NCBI RefSeq assembly: GCF_028993575.1
Contig: NZ_CP118615.1
Span: 930,001 to 994,000 of the forward strand
Source of the DNA: Micromonospora cathayae
GTDB taxonomy: Bacteria > Actinomycetota > Actinomycetes > Mycobacteriales > Micromonosporaceae
Direction: 5' to 3'
Length of the DNA: 64,000 nt
The position numbers were made by a program, and so were the translations under genes. Positions 1-9,212 of this stretch are shown here, piece after piece (position 1 is the stretch's first letter; every line of letters starts with the position of its first letter). Below the pieces are notes generated by a model that was not told the DNA's origin, made no database searches, and worked only from the letters and a program-made list of their open reading frames with translations.

Positions 1-600
1 GGCCGGGCCCGCGCCGCCATCGGCCAGGTCCGCCGGGGCCTGCCCGACCTGGACGACCTGATCCGCCGCAACGAGATCTTCCTGGCCCGTACCGTCGGGG
101 TCGGGGTGCTCTCCGCCGCCGACGCCGCCGCGTTCGGCGCGTCCGGGCCGGTCGCCCGCGCCTCCGGCCTCGACCTGGACCTGCGCCGCGACGAGCCGTA
201 CCTCGCCTACGGCGAACTGGACGTGCCGGTGGTCACCCGCGCCACCGGGGACTGCCACGCCCGGTTCGAGGTGCTGCTCGACCAGGTGTACGTCTCACTC
301 GACCTCGCCGAGCAGTGCCTGGACCGGGTGGACCGGCTGACCGGGCCGGTCAACACCCGGCTGCCGAAGGTGGTCAAGGCCCCCGAGGGGCACACCTACG
401 CCTGGACGGAGAACCCGCTCGGCATCAACGGCTACTACCTGGTCTCGCGGGGCGAGAAGACGCCGTGGCGGCTCAAGCTGCGCACCGCGTCGTACGCGAA
501 CGTGCAGGCGCTGTCCACCCTGCTCCCCGGCTGCCTGGTGCCCGACCTGATCGCCATCCTCGGTTCGATGTTCTTCGTGGTCGGCGACATCGACAAGTGA
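1..600 (+). CDS. nuoD: NADH-quinone oxidoreductase subunit D, C-terminal part
   Basis: The reading frame is open from the first base, so the 5' end lies outside the window; about 199 residues remain. The peptide contains the NuoD-type block [12 protein letters not shown], then [15 protein letters not shown] and PYLAYGEL, and it ends [14 protein letters not shown], the typical actinobacterial NuoD C-terminus. NuoD is the 49-kDa subunit of the peripheral arm of complex I, next to the quinone site and the terminal Fe-S cluster. The ending resembles the NuoD2 paralogue of a second actinobacterial nuo cluster, but without the rest of the operon I cannot tell which copy this is. The next gene is convergent, 27 bp away. 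Confidence 0.9.
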   Translation, partial: GRARAAIGQVRRGLPDLDDLIRRNEIFLARTVGVGVLSAADAAAFGASGPVARASGLDLDLRRDEPYLAYGELDVPVVTRATGDCHARFEVLLDQVYVSLDLAEQCLDRVDRLTGPVNTRLPKVVKAPEGHTYAWTENPLGINGYYLVSRGEKTPWRLKLRTASYANVQALSTLLPGCLVPDLIAILGSMFFVVGDIDK

Positions 601-627
601 CCCCCCGGCCGGCCCGGGTCACCGGGG

Positions 628-2691
628 TCACTGCCAGTGGTCCGGGGCGGAGCGGGAACCGTACTCGCGGGGTGGCCGGTCGTAGCCGTCCGGCCCGGTT
701 TCCGGCGCGCGGCCCCGGCGGGGCGTGTCCGGCGTCGGCCAGTCGTCCGCCGGCGGTCGCTGCCGGGGCGCTCGGAACGCGTCCGGCACCGGCACCCCGC
801 CCGGGGGCAGTGCGTGGTGCGGCTCCGGCCAGCGCCCGCCCCGGTCCGGGTAGCCGCCCGACCGGGGCCCTGCCCCGGGATCGGGATACGCCCGCCGGGC
901 ATCAGGCGGCTCGGGCCCGGGGTCCGGGTACGCCCGCCGGGGGTCCGGGTGCTCCCGTCGGGAACCGGGGTGTTCCCGCCGGGGGTCCGGGTGCTCCCGC
1001 CGGGGCTCGCCGCGCCGGACCGTAGCCCACCGGTCCTCCATCCGCAGTTCGGTCCCGGCCCCGTCGGCGTGCAGTGCGGCACGCCGCTCGCCCATCCGTA
1101 CCTCCCGGCCGTGCTCGTCGTCCCGTACCGCGGCCCAGCGGTCCCCGGCCCGGACGTCGGACCAGTGATCCGCCCCGGCCCCCTCCGCCGGGTACGGCCG
1201 ATCCCGGTCCGAACGCTCGGCGGGCCCCTCCCAGGCCCGGTCGTCCGGCCGTTCCCAACCGCGGTCGTCCGGCCCCTCCCAGCCGCGGTCGGCGCTCTCC
1301 CGGCTACGTCCCGACCGGGGTCTCTCCTGCCGGGGTGCCGGCCCGTCCCACCGGTCGTCGGCAGGCCCCGACCATGGCTGCTCCTCGGGCGGCGGCGTGG
1401 GGGTCCACCGGCCGTACACGTTCCCGGGCACCGGGTCAGGGCCGGAACCGTCCACGATGGTGTGCCGGGTGGTCACGTGCACGGTCTCGGTGTGCCGCAC
1501 CACGCCGACCGGACGGGACGTCTCCGGCCCGTGGCCGGCGCCGGGCCCGTCGGGCCGGGGCACGCCGTACACCCCGGGCGCCGGCCGCTCGGCGGCGTAC
1601 CGGGCGGCCGGTCGGGTCCGGCGGGCGGCCGGTTCCTCGTCGTCGGACCGGTGGCCGGGGTAGTCGTCGGGCCGCTGGCCGGGGTAGTCGTCGGAGCGGT
1701 ACCCGTCCCACTGGTCCTGGGCCCGGCGGGCGCGGTACCGGTCCGGCTCGTCGTCGTGGTGCCGGCGGGCGTACGGGTCGGGCTCGTCCTCGTGCCGCCG
1801 GCGCGCCCGGTACCGGTCGGGTTCCTCCTCGTCCGGCCGGCGGGCGTCGTCGTCCCGGTCCTCGTCCGGCTCGGGACGTCGCCGGCGTCCACCCTCGGCT
1901 GCGGTCGACCGGCGACGACCGGCAGCGGCCTCGTCCGTCCGGCGGCGTCCGGCAGCGGCCTCGTCCGTCCGGCGGCGTCCGGCAGCGGTCTCGTCCGTCC
2001 GGCGGCGTCCGCCGGTCGGCTCGTCCGTCGCGCTGTCCGCCGACTCCTCCGGCCAGCCGCGACCGCCTCCGGGCCCGACCGCCCGGTACGGCTCCGGCTC
2101 GTCGGTACGCCCGGACACCGCGCCCGCCGCGCCGGGTACCGCCACCCGCGCCCGTCCCGGACCGGCCCGCTCGGCACCGGGCACCGGACCAGCGCCTTCC
2201 GGGCCGGACACCGACCCGGCGTGTTCGGGGCCGGACATCGAGGCGGTCCGCTCGGTACCAGACCTCGGAGTGGTCCGCCCGGTACCGGACAGCGGCCCGG
2301 CCCCCGCGCCGCCCGGTACCGGTTCGGCACCCGGAACGGACGCGCTCCCCCCGGTCCTCCGGGGCACCGACGCCACCGCCTCCGGGGCCCGGTACGCCTG
2401 CTCGGCGACCTGGTGCCCGGATCGGGCCACCACCGCGATCTCGGCGCGCAACTCGTCGACCTCGTCGTAGAGCTGCCGAACGGCGGCACCGTCGTCGGGG
2501 CGCAGGGCGACCGACAGGCCGATCGCCACCACGGAACCGAGGGCGAGCACGGCGGCCACCCGCAGGGTGCCGTTACCGTCGGCCACCAGCAGCAACAACG
2601 CCGCGATCACGGCGAGCGCCACACCGACCCAGAACAGCAGGGGCAGTCGCGGCAGGCCGCGCTTGTCATCGGGGAGCACCGGAGCGGGCAT
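628..2691 (-). CDS. membrane protein with long disordered charged tail (DUF6779/Rv3604c-like)
   Basis: 687 residues from the ATG at 2691; the open frame continues upstream to 3033 but that part has no protein-like character. Residues about 15-70 form two transmembrane helices (PLLFWVGVALAVIAALLLLV, then a second hydrophobic segment after NGTLRV), followed by a short helical stretch. The remaining ~570 residues are low-complexity and rich in Arg, Asp, Glu, Pro and Gly, with tandem units such as GRRRTDEAAA, RREHPDP and RGWERPDDR. A short double-TM head with a long basic/acidic tail recalls the mycobacterial Rv3604c type found near folK-DUF3180, and the fol genes are close by here. I infer the family from architecture and neighbourhood only; function is unknown. 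Confidence 0.7.
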   Translation of the reverse strand: MPAPVLPDDKRGLPRLPLLFWVGVALAVIAALLLLVADGNGTLRVAAVLALGSVVAIGLSVALRPDDGAAVRQLYDEVDELRAEIAVVARSGHQVAEQAYRAPEAVASVPRRTGGSASVPGAEPVPGGAGAGPLSGTGRTTPRSGTERTASMSGPEHAGSVSGPEGAGPVPGAERAGPGRARVAVPGAAGAVSGRTDEPEPYRAVGPGGGRGWPEESADSATDEPTGGRRRTDETAAGRRRTDEAAAGRRRTDEAAAGRRRSTAAEGGRRRRPEPDEDRDDDARRPDEEEPDRYRARRRHEDEPDPYARRHHDDEPDRYRARRAQDQWDGYRSDDYPGQRPDDYPGHRSDDEEPAARRTRPAARYAAERPAPGVYGVPRPDGPGAGHGPETSRPVGVVRHTETVHVTTRHTIVDGSGPDPVPGNVYGRWTPTPPPEEQPWSGPADDRWDGPAPRQERPRSGRSRESADRGWEGPDDRGWERPDDRAWEGPAERSDRDRPYPAEGAGADHWSDVRAGDRWAAVRDDEHGREVRMGERRAALHADGAGTELRMEDRWATVRRGEPRREHPDPRREHPGSRREHPDPRRAYPDPGPEPPDARRAYPDPGAGPRSGGYPDRGGRWPEPHHALPPGGVPVPDAFRAPRQRPPADDWPTPDTPRRGRAPETGPDGYDRPPREYGSRSAPDHWQ
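1921..2010. repeat. 30-bp in-frame tandem repeat, three copies
   Basis: Three successive 30-bp units start at 1921, 1951 and 1981; the first two are identical, the third differs by one base, and a degenerate fourth follows. They encode the decapeptide GRRRTDEAAA on the minus strand. A unit of 30 bp keeps the frame, so copy-number change would only lengthen or shorten the disordered tail. Confidence 0.9.
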
Positions 2692-2822
2692 GGGTGTGCA
2701 GCCTACCGAGCGTCCCTGGGACGAAAAAGGCCGACGGTGCCCGAAACCGGGCACCGTCGGCACAACGGCACGGATCAGCACGCCGATCCGGCGGTCACCC
2801 GCTGCGGCGACCCGCGCCGGAC

Positions 2823-3827
2823 TCAGTTGACGGCGAGCGCCGCGTCCGAGCTGAACACCAGGCCCACGCTGGCGGTACCGGTCTTCAGGGCGTTCTTGGT
2901 CTGCGGGCCACCGGCGTCCAGCGAGCTGAACGAACCGGCCTTGAAGTCGTAGACCTCGACCAGACCGGCCTGGCACTTCGGCCGCTGCGGGCACTCCGGC
3001 GGTCCGGCCAGCACGGTGGCCGACCCGGAGCACTTCTCGGCGAGCTGGGTGAGGGTCGTCACGCCGTACTTGTCGGAGAAGGCCTTGGTGACGGCGAAGG
3101 CGTTCTGGTCCTGGGCGGCCGAGGGCGCGCCGAAGGCGAGCCCGGCCTTCTCACCGGCGGCGGTGAGCGCGGCGACCGTCTTGTCCAGGTCCGGCGAGGA
3201 GACCGGCTGGGCGTTCTGCCCGTTGGCCTTGTTGTTGAGGAACTCCGCCAGGGTGGCCGCGTACTCCGGGACCACCTGGATCTCGCCCTTCTCCAGGGCC
3301 GGCTCGTACAGTTCGCGGCTGCCGATCTGCTGCACCTTGACCTCGTACCCGGCAGCGGTGAGCACGATCGCGTACAGCTCGCCGAGGGTCTGGTTCTCGC
3401 TGAAGTTGGCCGCCCCGACCACGAGGGGGCCGCCCGGCCCCTTGGCGATGCCGTCGGTGAGGCCGTTCGCGGCGGCGAACTCCTCGGCGGCGACCTTCGG
3501 GGTCTTGCGGTCCACGTCGACGGCCTTGTTGAGCGCGATCAGCTTCGGCGTGTCGAGCGCGGCGGAAACCTTGTCGAGCGCGGCGACGAGCTGCGGGTTC
3601 GCCGCCTTCGCGTTGATCGCCGGGATGATGTTGTCGGTGTTCTGGAGCTTCTTGTCGTCGTCCAGGACGACGAGCTGGTCGCCGGCGACCGGCGCGCAGC
3701 CGGCCCCCGAGGACGCCGCCTCCGGCGCGTCGGTGCCGGACGAGCCGGCGTCACCGCAGCCGGTGAGGAAACCAGCCGCGGCGAGGGCGCCCACCGCGCC
3801 GATCACCAATCGAGTACGTGCGCGCAT
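2823..3827 (-). CDS. glycine betaine/choline-type ABC transporter substrate-binding lipoprotein
   Basis: 334 residues from the ATG at 3827, preceded by a GGGAGG ribosome site. The start gives a lipoprotein signal peptide ending in the lipobox LTGC, so the protein should be anchored outside the membrane. The OpuAC-family block VVGAANFSENQTLGELYAIVL and PEYAATLAEFL mark it as a quaternary-amine binding protein. The blocks appear in an unusual order: the segment LVVLDDDKKLQNTDNIIPAIN...ALNKAVDVD, which in the OpuBC/OpuCC proteins I know closes the protein, comes first, right after the signal peptide, and the protein ends soon after the FSSDAAL block. This looks like a circular permutation. Its permeases and ATPase follow at 4218-6725. 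Substrate (betaine, choline, carnitine, proline betaine) cannot be decided. Confidence 0.88.
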   Translation of the reverse strand: MRARTRLVIGAVGALAAAGFLTGCGDAGSSGTDAPEAASSGAGCAPVAGDQLVVLDDDKKLQNTDNIIPAINAKAANPQLVAALDKVSAALDTPKLIALNKAVDVDRKTPKVAAEEFAAANGLTDGIAKGPGGPLVVGAANFSENQTLGELYAIVLTAAGYEVKVQQIGSRELYEPALEKGEIQVVPEYAATLAEFLNNKANGQNAQPVSSPDLDKTVAALTAAGEKAGLAFGAPSAAQDQNAFAVTKAFSDKYGVTTLTQLAEKCSGSATVLAGPPECPQRPKCQAGLVEVYDFKAGSFSSLDAGGPQTKNALKTGTASVGLVFSSDAALAVN

Positions 3828-4217
3828 CTGCCCGCCTCCCGTGTCCCGGCGCGACCCGTACGGGCCGGCCGCGTGTCCGACGGGCGATCGTTCGGCCGCC
3901 CGCTGTCCGCCGCGAATCTCGCGGGAATCCCACGAAACATCTTCGCGGAACCGACCGAGACTTTCTCGCGGAATATCCACGAAACATCTTCGGCCACGGG
4001 ACCGACGGACTGGCAACTCGGAGCCCGGTTTGACGCCGGATCGTCACCGAGCGGCATCGGCTGACCGCCTTTCCGCGTACCGGAGAACGGCCGCACGACC
4101 GGGCAGAACCGGCGGCCGTACGGCCGGGCAGGGCCCCGGGCGGCTGCCGCCGGCTGGCCAGGGCCGGGCGGGAGTCGGCGGCCGGGCAGGGCCGGGGGGG
4201 TACGGGTGCCGGCCGGC
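3828..4217. promoter_or_regulatory. intergenic region with a repeated element, upstream of the betaine-binding protein
   Basis: This 390-bp gap lies between the second permease and the binding-protein gene. The 16-mer CCACGAAACATCTTCG occurs twice, at 3930-3945 and 3977-3992, each preceded by a TCGCGGGAAT- or TCGCGGAATAT-like stretch, giving two ~30-bp copies with a 47-bp period. The pair lies 100-165 bp upstream of the start at 3827, where operators are expected. The half near 4080-4217 is GC-rich simple sequence (runs like GGCCGGGCAGGGCC) with no gene that I can support. Confidence 0.5.
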
Positions 4218-4940
4218 TCAGCCGCCGGTCACGGCGCTCGCCGCACGGCGGGCGGCCCGGCGGCGGGCCCGGCGCAGCGGGCGCGGGGTGACCAGCCGCT
4301 CGACCACCGCCAGGACCAGTTCGACCAGGATCGCCAGCCCGGCCACGAGCAGCCCGCCGGCGAGGATCTGCCCGCCACCGGCCGCGATGTCCAACCCGAA
4401 GCCGGCTCGGATGATCTGCCCCAGCCCGCCGCCGTTGACGAACGAGGCCAGCGCCGCCGTGGCGACCACCTGGACGGCGGCGGTCCGGAAGCCGGCCGCC
4501 AGGTACGGCACCGCCAGTGGCAGTTCCACCCGCCGCAACACCTGCCAACCGGAGAACCCCATTCCCCGGGCGGCGTCCCGGGCCTCCGGGTCGGCCTGCC
4601 GGATCCCGGTGTACGCGTTCGCGAGCAGCGGCGGCACCGCGAAGACGGCCAGGGCGACCACCACCGACGGTTGACCGAACCCGAGGAAGGTCAGCGGGAG
4701 GATGGTCAGCAGGGCCAGCGTCGGCACGGCGAGCGTGACGTTCGACACGAGCACCACCAGGCCCCCGCCCCGGCCGGTGTGCCCCAGCCAGAGCCCCACC
4801 GGCCAGGCCAGCAGGCAGCCCAACGCGACCGCCGCCGCCGACATGGTCAGGTGTTCGGTCAGCCGGTCCAGGACGCCGCCCGGGTTGGTCCAGTTCAGCG
4901 GGTCGTTGAGCCAGACCACCGCCTGTTCGATCGCGCTCAC
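4218..4940 (-). CDS. glycine betaine/choline-type ABC transporter permease (second)
   Basis: 240 residues from a GTG at 4940 with GGGGAGG upstream. It is a binding-protein-dependent inner-membrane permease: five or six hydrophobic helices and the EAA-like loop ARDAARGMGFSGWQVLRRVELPLAVPYLAAGF at about residues 130-162, which contacts the ATPase. The N-terminal MSAIEQAVVWLNDPLNWTNPGG resembles OpuBD/OpuCD proteins. It works with the permease at 5011, the ATPase at 5700 and the binding protein at 2823. The C-terminus is an Arg/Ala-rich cytoplasmic tail. The gap to the upstream permease is filled by decayed copies of its own ribosome-site/start region. Confidence 0.88.
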   Translation of the reverse strand: MSAIEQAVVWLNDPLNWTNPGGVLDRLTEHLTMSAAAVALGCLLAWPVGLWLGHTGRGGGLVVLVSNVTLAVPTLALLTILPLTFLGFGQPSVVVALAVFAVPPLLANAYTGIRQADPEARDAARGMGFSGWQVLRRVELPLAVPYLAAGFRTAAVQVVATAALASFVNGGGLGQIIRAGFGLDIAAGGGQILAGGLLVAGLAILVELVLAVVERLVTPRPLRRARRRAARRAASAVTGG

Positions 4941-5030
4941 CGGGGCCTCCCCGTCACGTTCACCGGAGCCTGCCCGATCGCACTCAGCCGGAGCCTCCTC
5001 CTCGTCGCGCTCACGGGAGCCTCCTTCGCA
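4934..5030. repeat. fourfold degenerate repeat of a ribosome-site/start region
   Basis: Read on the minus strand, four related segments follow each other: GGAGGCTCCCGTGAGCGCGA, GGAGGCTCCGGCTGAGTGCG, GGCAGGCTCCGGTGAACGTG and GGGGAGGCCCCGGTGAGCGC. Only the last contains the start used by the second permease (GTG at 4940). The first carries the TGA stop of the first permease overlapping a GTG, the usual coupled-gene arrangement. The region therefore looks like a tandem duplication of an original stop/start overlap that has partly decayed. Confidence 0.6.
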
Positions 5031-5697
5031 GCCAGGGGGTGAGCAGCCGGCCGACCCCGGCCAGCACCAGGTCGAGCAGCAGCGCCAGCAGCACGCAGAG
5101 CAGGGTGCCGGTCATGATCTGCGCCTTGTAGAAGTTGTTCTGGAAGCCGGCGAAGATGAGCTGGCCGAGCCCGCCCCGACCGACCACCACCCCCACCGTC
5201 ACCAGCGCGACCGTGGAGACGGTGGCGAGCCGGAGCCCGGTGAGGATGCCGGGCAGCGCCAGCGGCAGCTCCACCCGCAGCAGCCGGCCCCAGCGCCCGT
5301 ACCCCATGCCCTCGGCGGCCTCCCGGACCTCCGCCGGGACCTGGCTCAGCCCGGCCACCGCGTTCCGGACGATCACCAGCAGCGCGTACAGCGCCACCAC
5401 GCTGAGTACGGTCACCGCCCCGATACCGAGGTACGGCGCGAGGAAGGCGAACAGCGCCAGGGACGGGATCGTGTACAGGACCCCGGTGAGTGCGAGAATC
5501 GGCCCGGTGAGGGACCGGTACCAGTGGGCCGCCACCGCCAACGGCAGGGCCACCAGCGCGGCGATCAGCACCGCGCGGGCGGTCAGCGAGGCGTGCTCCC
5601 CCACCGCGGCGATGATCGTGTCAGAGTTGTCCCGCACGTACTGCCAGGAGAACCACGGGTTACCCGGATCGGCCCGGTAGCTCAGGCGGAAGGACAT
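5011..5697 (-). CDS. glycine betaine/choline-type ABC transporter permease (first)
   Basis: 228 residues from the ATG at 5697. It shares the permease fold of the gene at 4218: about six membrane helices and the cytoplasmic loop VREAAEGMGYGRWGRLLRVELPLALPGILTG at residues 120-150. The following GRGGLGQLIFAGFQNNFY block is typical of OpuB/OpuC/YehW permeases. Its start is only 2 bp from the divergent GTG start of the ATPase at 5700. Two permeases of this family normally form a heterodimer with one binding protein and two ATPase copies. Confidence 0.88.
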   Translation of the reverse strand: MSFRLSYRADPGNPWFSWQYVRDNSDTIIAAVGEHASLTARAVLIAALVALPLAVAAHWYRSLTGPILALTGVLYTIPSLALFAFLAPYLGIGAVTVLSVVALYALLVIVRNAVAGLSQVPAEVREAAEGMGYGRWGRLLRVELPLALPGILTGLRLATVSTVALVTVGVVVGRGGLGQLIFAGFQNNFYKAQIMTGTLLCVLLALLLDLVLAGVGRLLTPWLRRRLP

Positions 5698-5699
5698 GC

Positions 5700-6725
<1,026 letters not shown>

Positions 6726-6866
6726 CCGGGGCTGATGTCGGGGCCGGTGCCGGTCCCCTGGCCGGGGCCGGTGCTGGTCCCCTGACCGTGACCGGGCCGG
6801 TCCCCTGGCCGGGGCCGGGCGGCCGTCCGGCGTGTCCGGCCGGGCGGGGTCGCAGCACCGGACGGC

Positions 6867-7424
6867 TCAGGCCCGGCCGCCGAGACTCGCGATGCCGACG
6901 ACCCAGCCGGCGAAGAACCCGTACCCGGCCCCGGTGCCGGCCGCCTGGAAGGCCGCGAACAGCGACGGGTCGTCGCCGAACAGGGTGGCGAGCACGGCCG
7001 CGAACCCGGCCGCGAAGACGTACGCCCCCCAGCCGGAGAAGAACTGGCTGAGCAGGCCGCTCGCCGGGGCGGACTGGGGACCGGGCAGCAGGTAGAGCAG
7101 CACCCCGGTCAGCACGATCAGCAGCAGGGCGCGCAGCCCGTCGGTGAACAACGTCTCCAGCGGGGCGGACGAGTCGAGCCGCCAGGTCGGCCAGGCGAGC
7201 AGGCGGAGGAACCAGCCGCCCGCCGAGTTCGGGTCGGTGCTCCGCTCGGCCCACCGGGCGTACCCGGAACTGCCGCAGACGGCGACCAGGACCAGCGCGG
7301 CGAGCGTACCGGTCCCGGTCGCGGTGCTGCGACGGCGGTCGACTCCGGCCCGGCTGGTCAGCGGCATGCCGCGACCAGTTCCCAGCCACCTCGGACGGGC
7401 AAACCTGCCGGCGGTGCGCTTCAC
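6867..7424 (-). CDS. unknown membrane protein
   Basis: 185 residues from a GTG at 7424; the ATG at 7367 is an alternative start removing 19 residues. There are three clear hydrophobic segments: TLAALVLVAVCG near 40-50, ALLLIVLTGVLLYLL near 98-113 and an Ala/Gly/Phe-rich stretch from 128 to the end (WGAYVFAAGFAAVLATLF, GAGYGFFAGWVVGIASL). I do not recognise a family. It follows the small gene at 7438-7746 on the same strand by 13 bp and may be co-transcribed with it. The 141 bp between this gene and the ATPase hold GGGGCCGGT-type simple repeats only. Confidence 0.6.
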   Translation of the reverse strand: MKRTAGRFARPRWLGTGRGMPLTSRAGVDRRRSTATGTGTLAALVLVAVCGSSGYARWAERSTDPNSAGGWFLRLLAWPTWRLDSSAPLETLFTDGLRALLLIVLTGVLLYLLPGPQSAPASGLLSQFFSGWGAYVFAAGFAAVLATLFGDDPSLFAAFQAAGTGAGYGFFAGWVVGIASLGGRA

Positions 7425-7437
7425 CGGGGGTGTCGGC

Positions 7438-7746
7438 TCAGTGCTTCATCAGGTAGTCGATGAAGGCCGCCCGCAGCAGCGGAGCGGTCTCCTCGTAACC
7501 GTGCCCGGTCAGCTCCCGCCACAGCGCCGCCGCCTCGTCGATGGTCGGCCCGACCGAGTTGGGCGCGCCGTCCAGGGCCGCCGCCTCGTCGGCGTTGGGC
7601 AGGTGCCGCAGCACCGACCAGAAGAAGCGCACGTCATGACGCTCCCTGGCCAGCGCGAACGCCTGCTGCCGGAGTTCCTCGGTGGAGAGTGCGTCCAGCT
7701 CGGCGAAGGATCGGCCACCCGTACCCGTGGCTGTTGAGTCGGTCAT
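7438..7746 (-). CDS. small conserved-looking protein of unknown function
   Basis: 102 residues from an ATG at 7746. No signal peptide or membrane segment is present. The composition is balanced and helical (ELRQQAFALARERHDVRFFWSVLRHLP, IDEAAALWRELTGHGYEETAPLLRAAFIDYLMKH), which argues for a real soluble protein. I recognise no catalytic motif. The RFFWSVLRHLPNADEAA block suggests a small helical actinobacterial protein. It lies 13 bp upstream of the membrane protein at 6867-7424. Confidence 0.65.
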   Translation of the reverse strand: MTDSTATGTGGRSFAELDALSTEELRQQAFALARERHDVRFFWSVLRHLPNADEAAALDGAPNSVGPTIDEAAALWRELTGHGYEETAPLLRAAFIDYLMKH

Positions 7747-7792
7747 GCGGCGAGCCTAACCGGCGAGATCAGGCCCGGCCCGTCGAGTCACC

Positions 7793-9034
7793 TCAGCGGG
7801 TGTCGCCGCGCCACCGGTCGGGTCCGCCCTCCCAGCGTCGCCACGGGTCGGCCGGGTCCTCGGTGGCGGCATTCGACGGTAACGCGGGCGGCCAGGGGGC
7901 CTGCGATCCGGCGCGGGGCAGCGCCCAGCCCTGACTGATCGACGCGTCCCCGACCGGGGTGGTCTCCGGACGGTCCTCCGTGGCCGGCCGGGGCCGCCCG
8001 TACGCCTCGACCAGCCGGGTGACGACCAGACCGACGCCGAGCGCGGCCCCGGCCACCGCCCACCGGCTGATCTCGTGACCGGCCGCCTCGACGTACGCGA
8101 ACAGGAAGCCGACCAGGACCACCACCAGCAGGGTCCCACTCACCCCGCCCCGACGGCCGAAGGCGCTCGTCCCACCGAGCAGCGCCATGCCCACGCCGAG
8201 CGCCGTCCAGTCCAGACCGGGGTCGGGGACGACCCGACCGCTGCCGTTCGCGGCGAGCAGCACCCCGGCCAGCGTCGCCAGCACGGTCGAGCCGATCAGC
8301 GCACCGACCGTGACCAGACCGGCCACCGTCCCCCGCCGCCGGGCCGGGTCCTCCACCGGCCGGAACCGGCCCACCAGCCGACGTACCGACCGGATCGCGC
8401 CGAAGAGTCCGCCCAGGACGGCGACCGCGGCGAAACCGGCGAAGAGGTAGTACGCGCTGTGCCGGGGGTCGTAGTCGGCCTGCACCGGCACCGGGACCGA
8501 CCGGCGTTCGATCCAGGCCACCACCGCGGCCGCCCCGGCCAGGCTGGCCGCCCAGGCCGGCACGTGCAGGAGCACCACGAACACCGCCAACGCCAACCCA
8601 CCGGCGGCGGCGAACACGGCGGCCGGGACGACAGCCTCGGTCACCCCCCGGTCGCCCTGCTCGGCGAAGTGCAGGGCGGCGGCGACCGCGACCGGGCCGA
8701 TCGCCAGGTTCGGCGCCGCGGTCCGCAGGCTCAGCCCGGCCGCCAACGCCAGCAGGCCGAGCCCCACCACGCCGACGAGCAGCTCGCGCAGGCCGTCGCC
8801 GCGCAGCGTCTGCGGGCTCTGCAACCACAGCAGCAGTCCGAGTACGACCACCTTGCCGGCGAGTGCGCTCTCCCAGGCGACGTGTACGCCGACCCGGTCC
8901 CGCCCAGACTCACCGTCGGCCCGGTCCCGTCCCGCCCCACCGTCCGGTGGGTCCTCGGGTCCGAGGGTGGCGGCGGCCCGCCTCGGCTGCTCCCGGTCGA
9001 CGGACTCACCCCGGCCCGGCTCGTCGTAGCCCAT
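7793..9034 (-). CDS. RbsC/branched-chain-type ABC permease-like membrane protein
   Basis: 413 residues from the ATG at 9034, chosen because GGGAGG lies 9-14 bp upstream. After a ~60-residue charged N-terminus come about nine or ten hydrophobic helices. Blocks resemble sugar/branched-chain permeases of the BPD_transp_2 type: GLSLRTAAPNLAIGPVAVAAAL, LLHVPAWAASLAGAAAV and LGVGMALLGGTSAFGRRGGVSGTLL. No partner ATPase or binding protein is adjacent, so either its partners are elsewhere or the protein has another job. The C-terminal ~50 residues are polar and probably disordered. Confidence 0.65.
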   Translation of the reverse strand: MGYDEPGRGESVDREQPRRAAATLGPEDPPDGGAGRDRADGESGRDRVGVHVAWESALAGKVVVLGLLLWLQSPQTLRGDGLRELLVGVVGLGLLALAAGLSLRTAAPNLAIGPVAVAAALHFAEQGDRGVTEAVVPAAVFAAAGGLALAVFVVLLHVPAWAASLAGAAAVVAWIERRSVPVPVQADYDPRHSAYYLFAGFAAVAVLGGLFGAIRSVRRLVGRFRPVEDPARRRGTVAGLVTVGALIGSTVLATLAGVLLAANGSGRVVPDPGLDWTALGVGMALLGGTSAFGRRGGVSGTLLVVVLVGFLFAYVEAAGHEISRWAVAGAALGVGLVVTRLVEAYGRPRPATEDRPETTPVGDASISQGWALPRAGSQAPWPPALPSNAATEDPADPWRRWEGGPDRWRGDTR

Positions 9035-9160
9035 TGACGCACGCCTCCCACGGTGACCGGAACCGGCCCGGCGCACGGCGGGCCGGAACGCGCGGACCGG
9101 AGTCGGCCTTGACTACCCGGTCGCAGGCACCGTACCCGCGGTCACCGCGCAGAGGTAACC

Positions 9161-9202
9161 CCGTGATCAATGCGTGACGGAACCCGTGATCAATGGGTGA
9201 CG
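9161..9202. repeat. tandem 19-bp direct repeat in the promoter region of the permease-like gene
   Basis: CCGTGATCAATGCGTGACG at 9161-9179 and CCGTGATCAATGGGTGACG at 9184-9202 match at 18 of 19 positions with a 23-bp period, and a weaker GTTGTCAATGAATG copy follows. They lie 127-168 bp upstream of the start at 9034 and just downstream of the DUF3180 stop. A period of about two helical turns suits a DNA-binding protein acting as a tandem dimer. Confidence 0.5.
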
Positions 9203-9212
9203 TAAGCGGTTG

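Noticed and set aside
1921..2010. Possible CRISPR array (regular 30-bp repeats)
   Set aside because: The units are contiguous without spacers, are in frame inside a coding region, and there are no cas genes.
1074..4064. A 996-codon plus-strand frame across the 628 and betaine-binding genes
   Set aside because: Arg/Pro/Gly-rich nonsense typical of the antisense of GC-rich genes; minus-strand products have signal peptide, domains and ribosome sites.
6726..6866. Terminator or regulatory RNA after the transporter ATPase
   Set aside because: The GGGGCCGGT repeats can fold in many ways and no clear stem with a T-tract is present.
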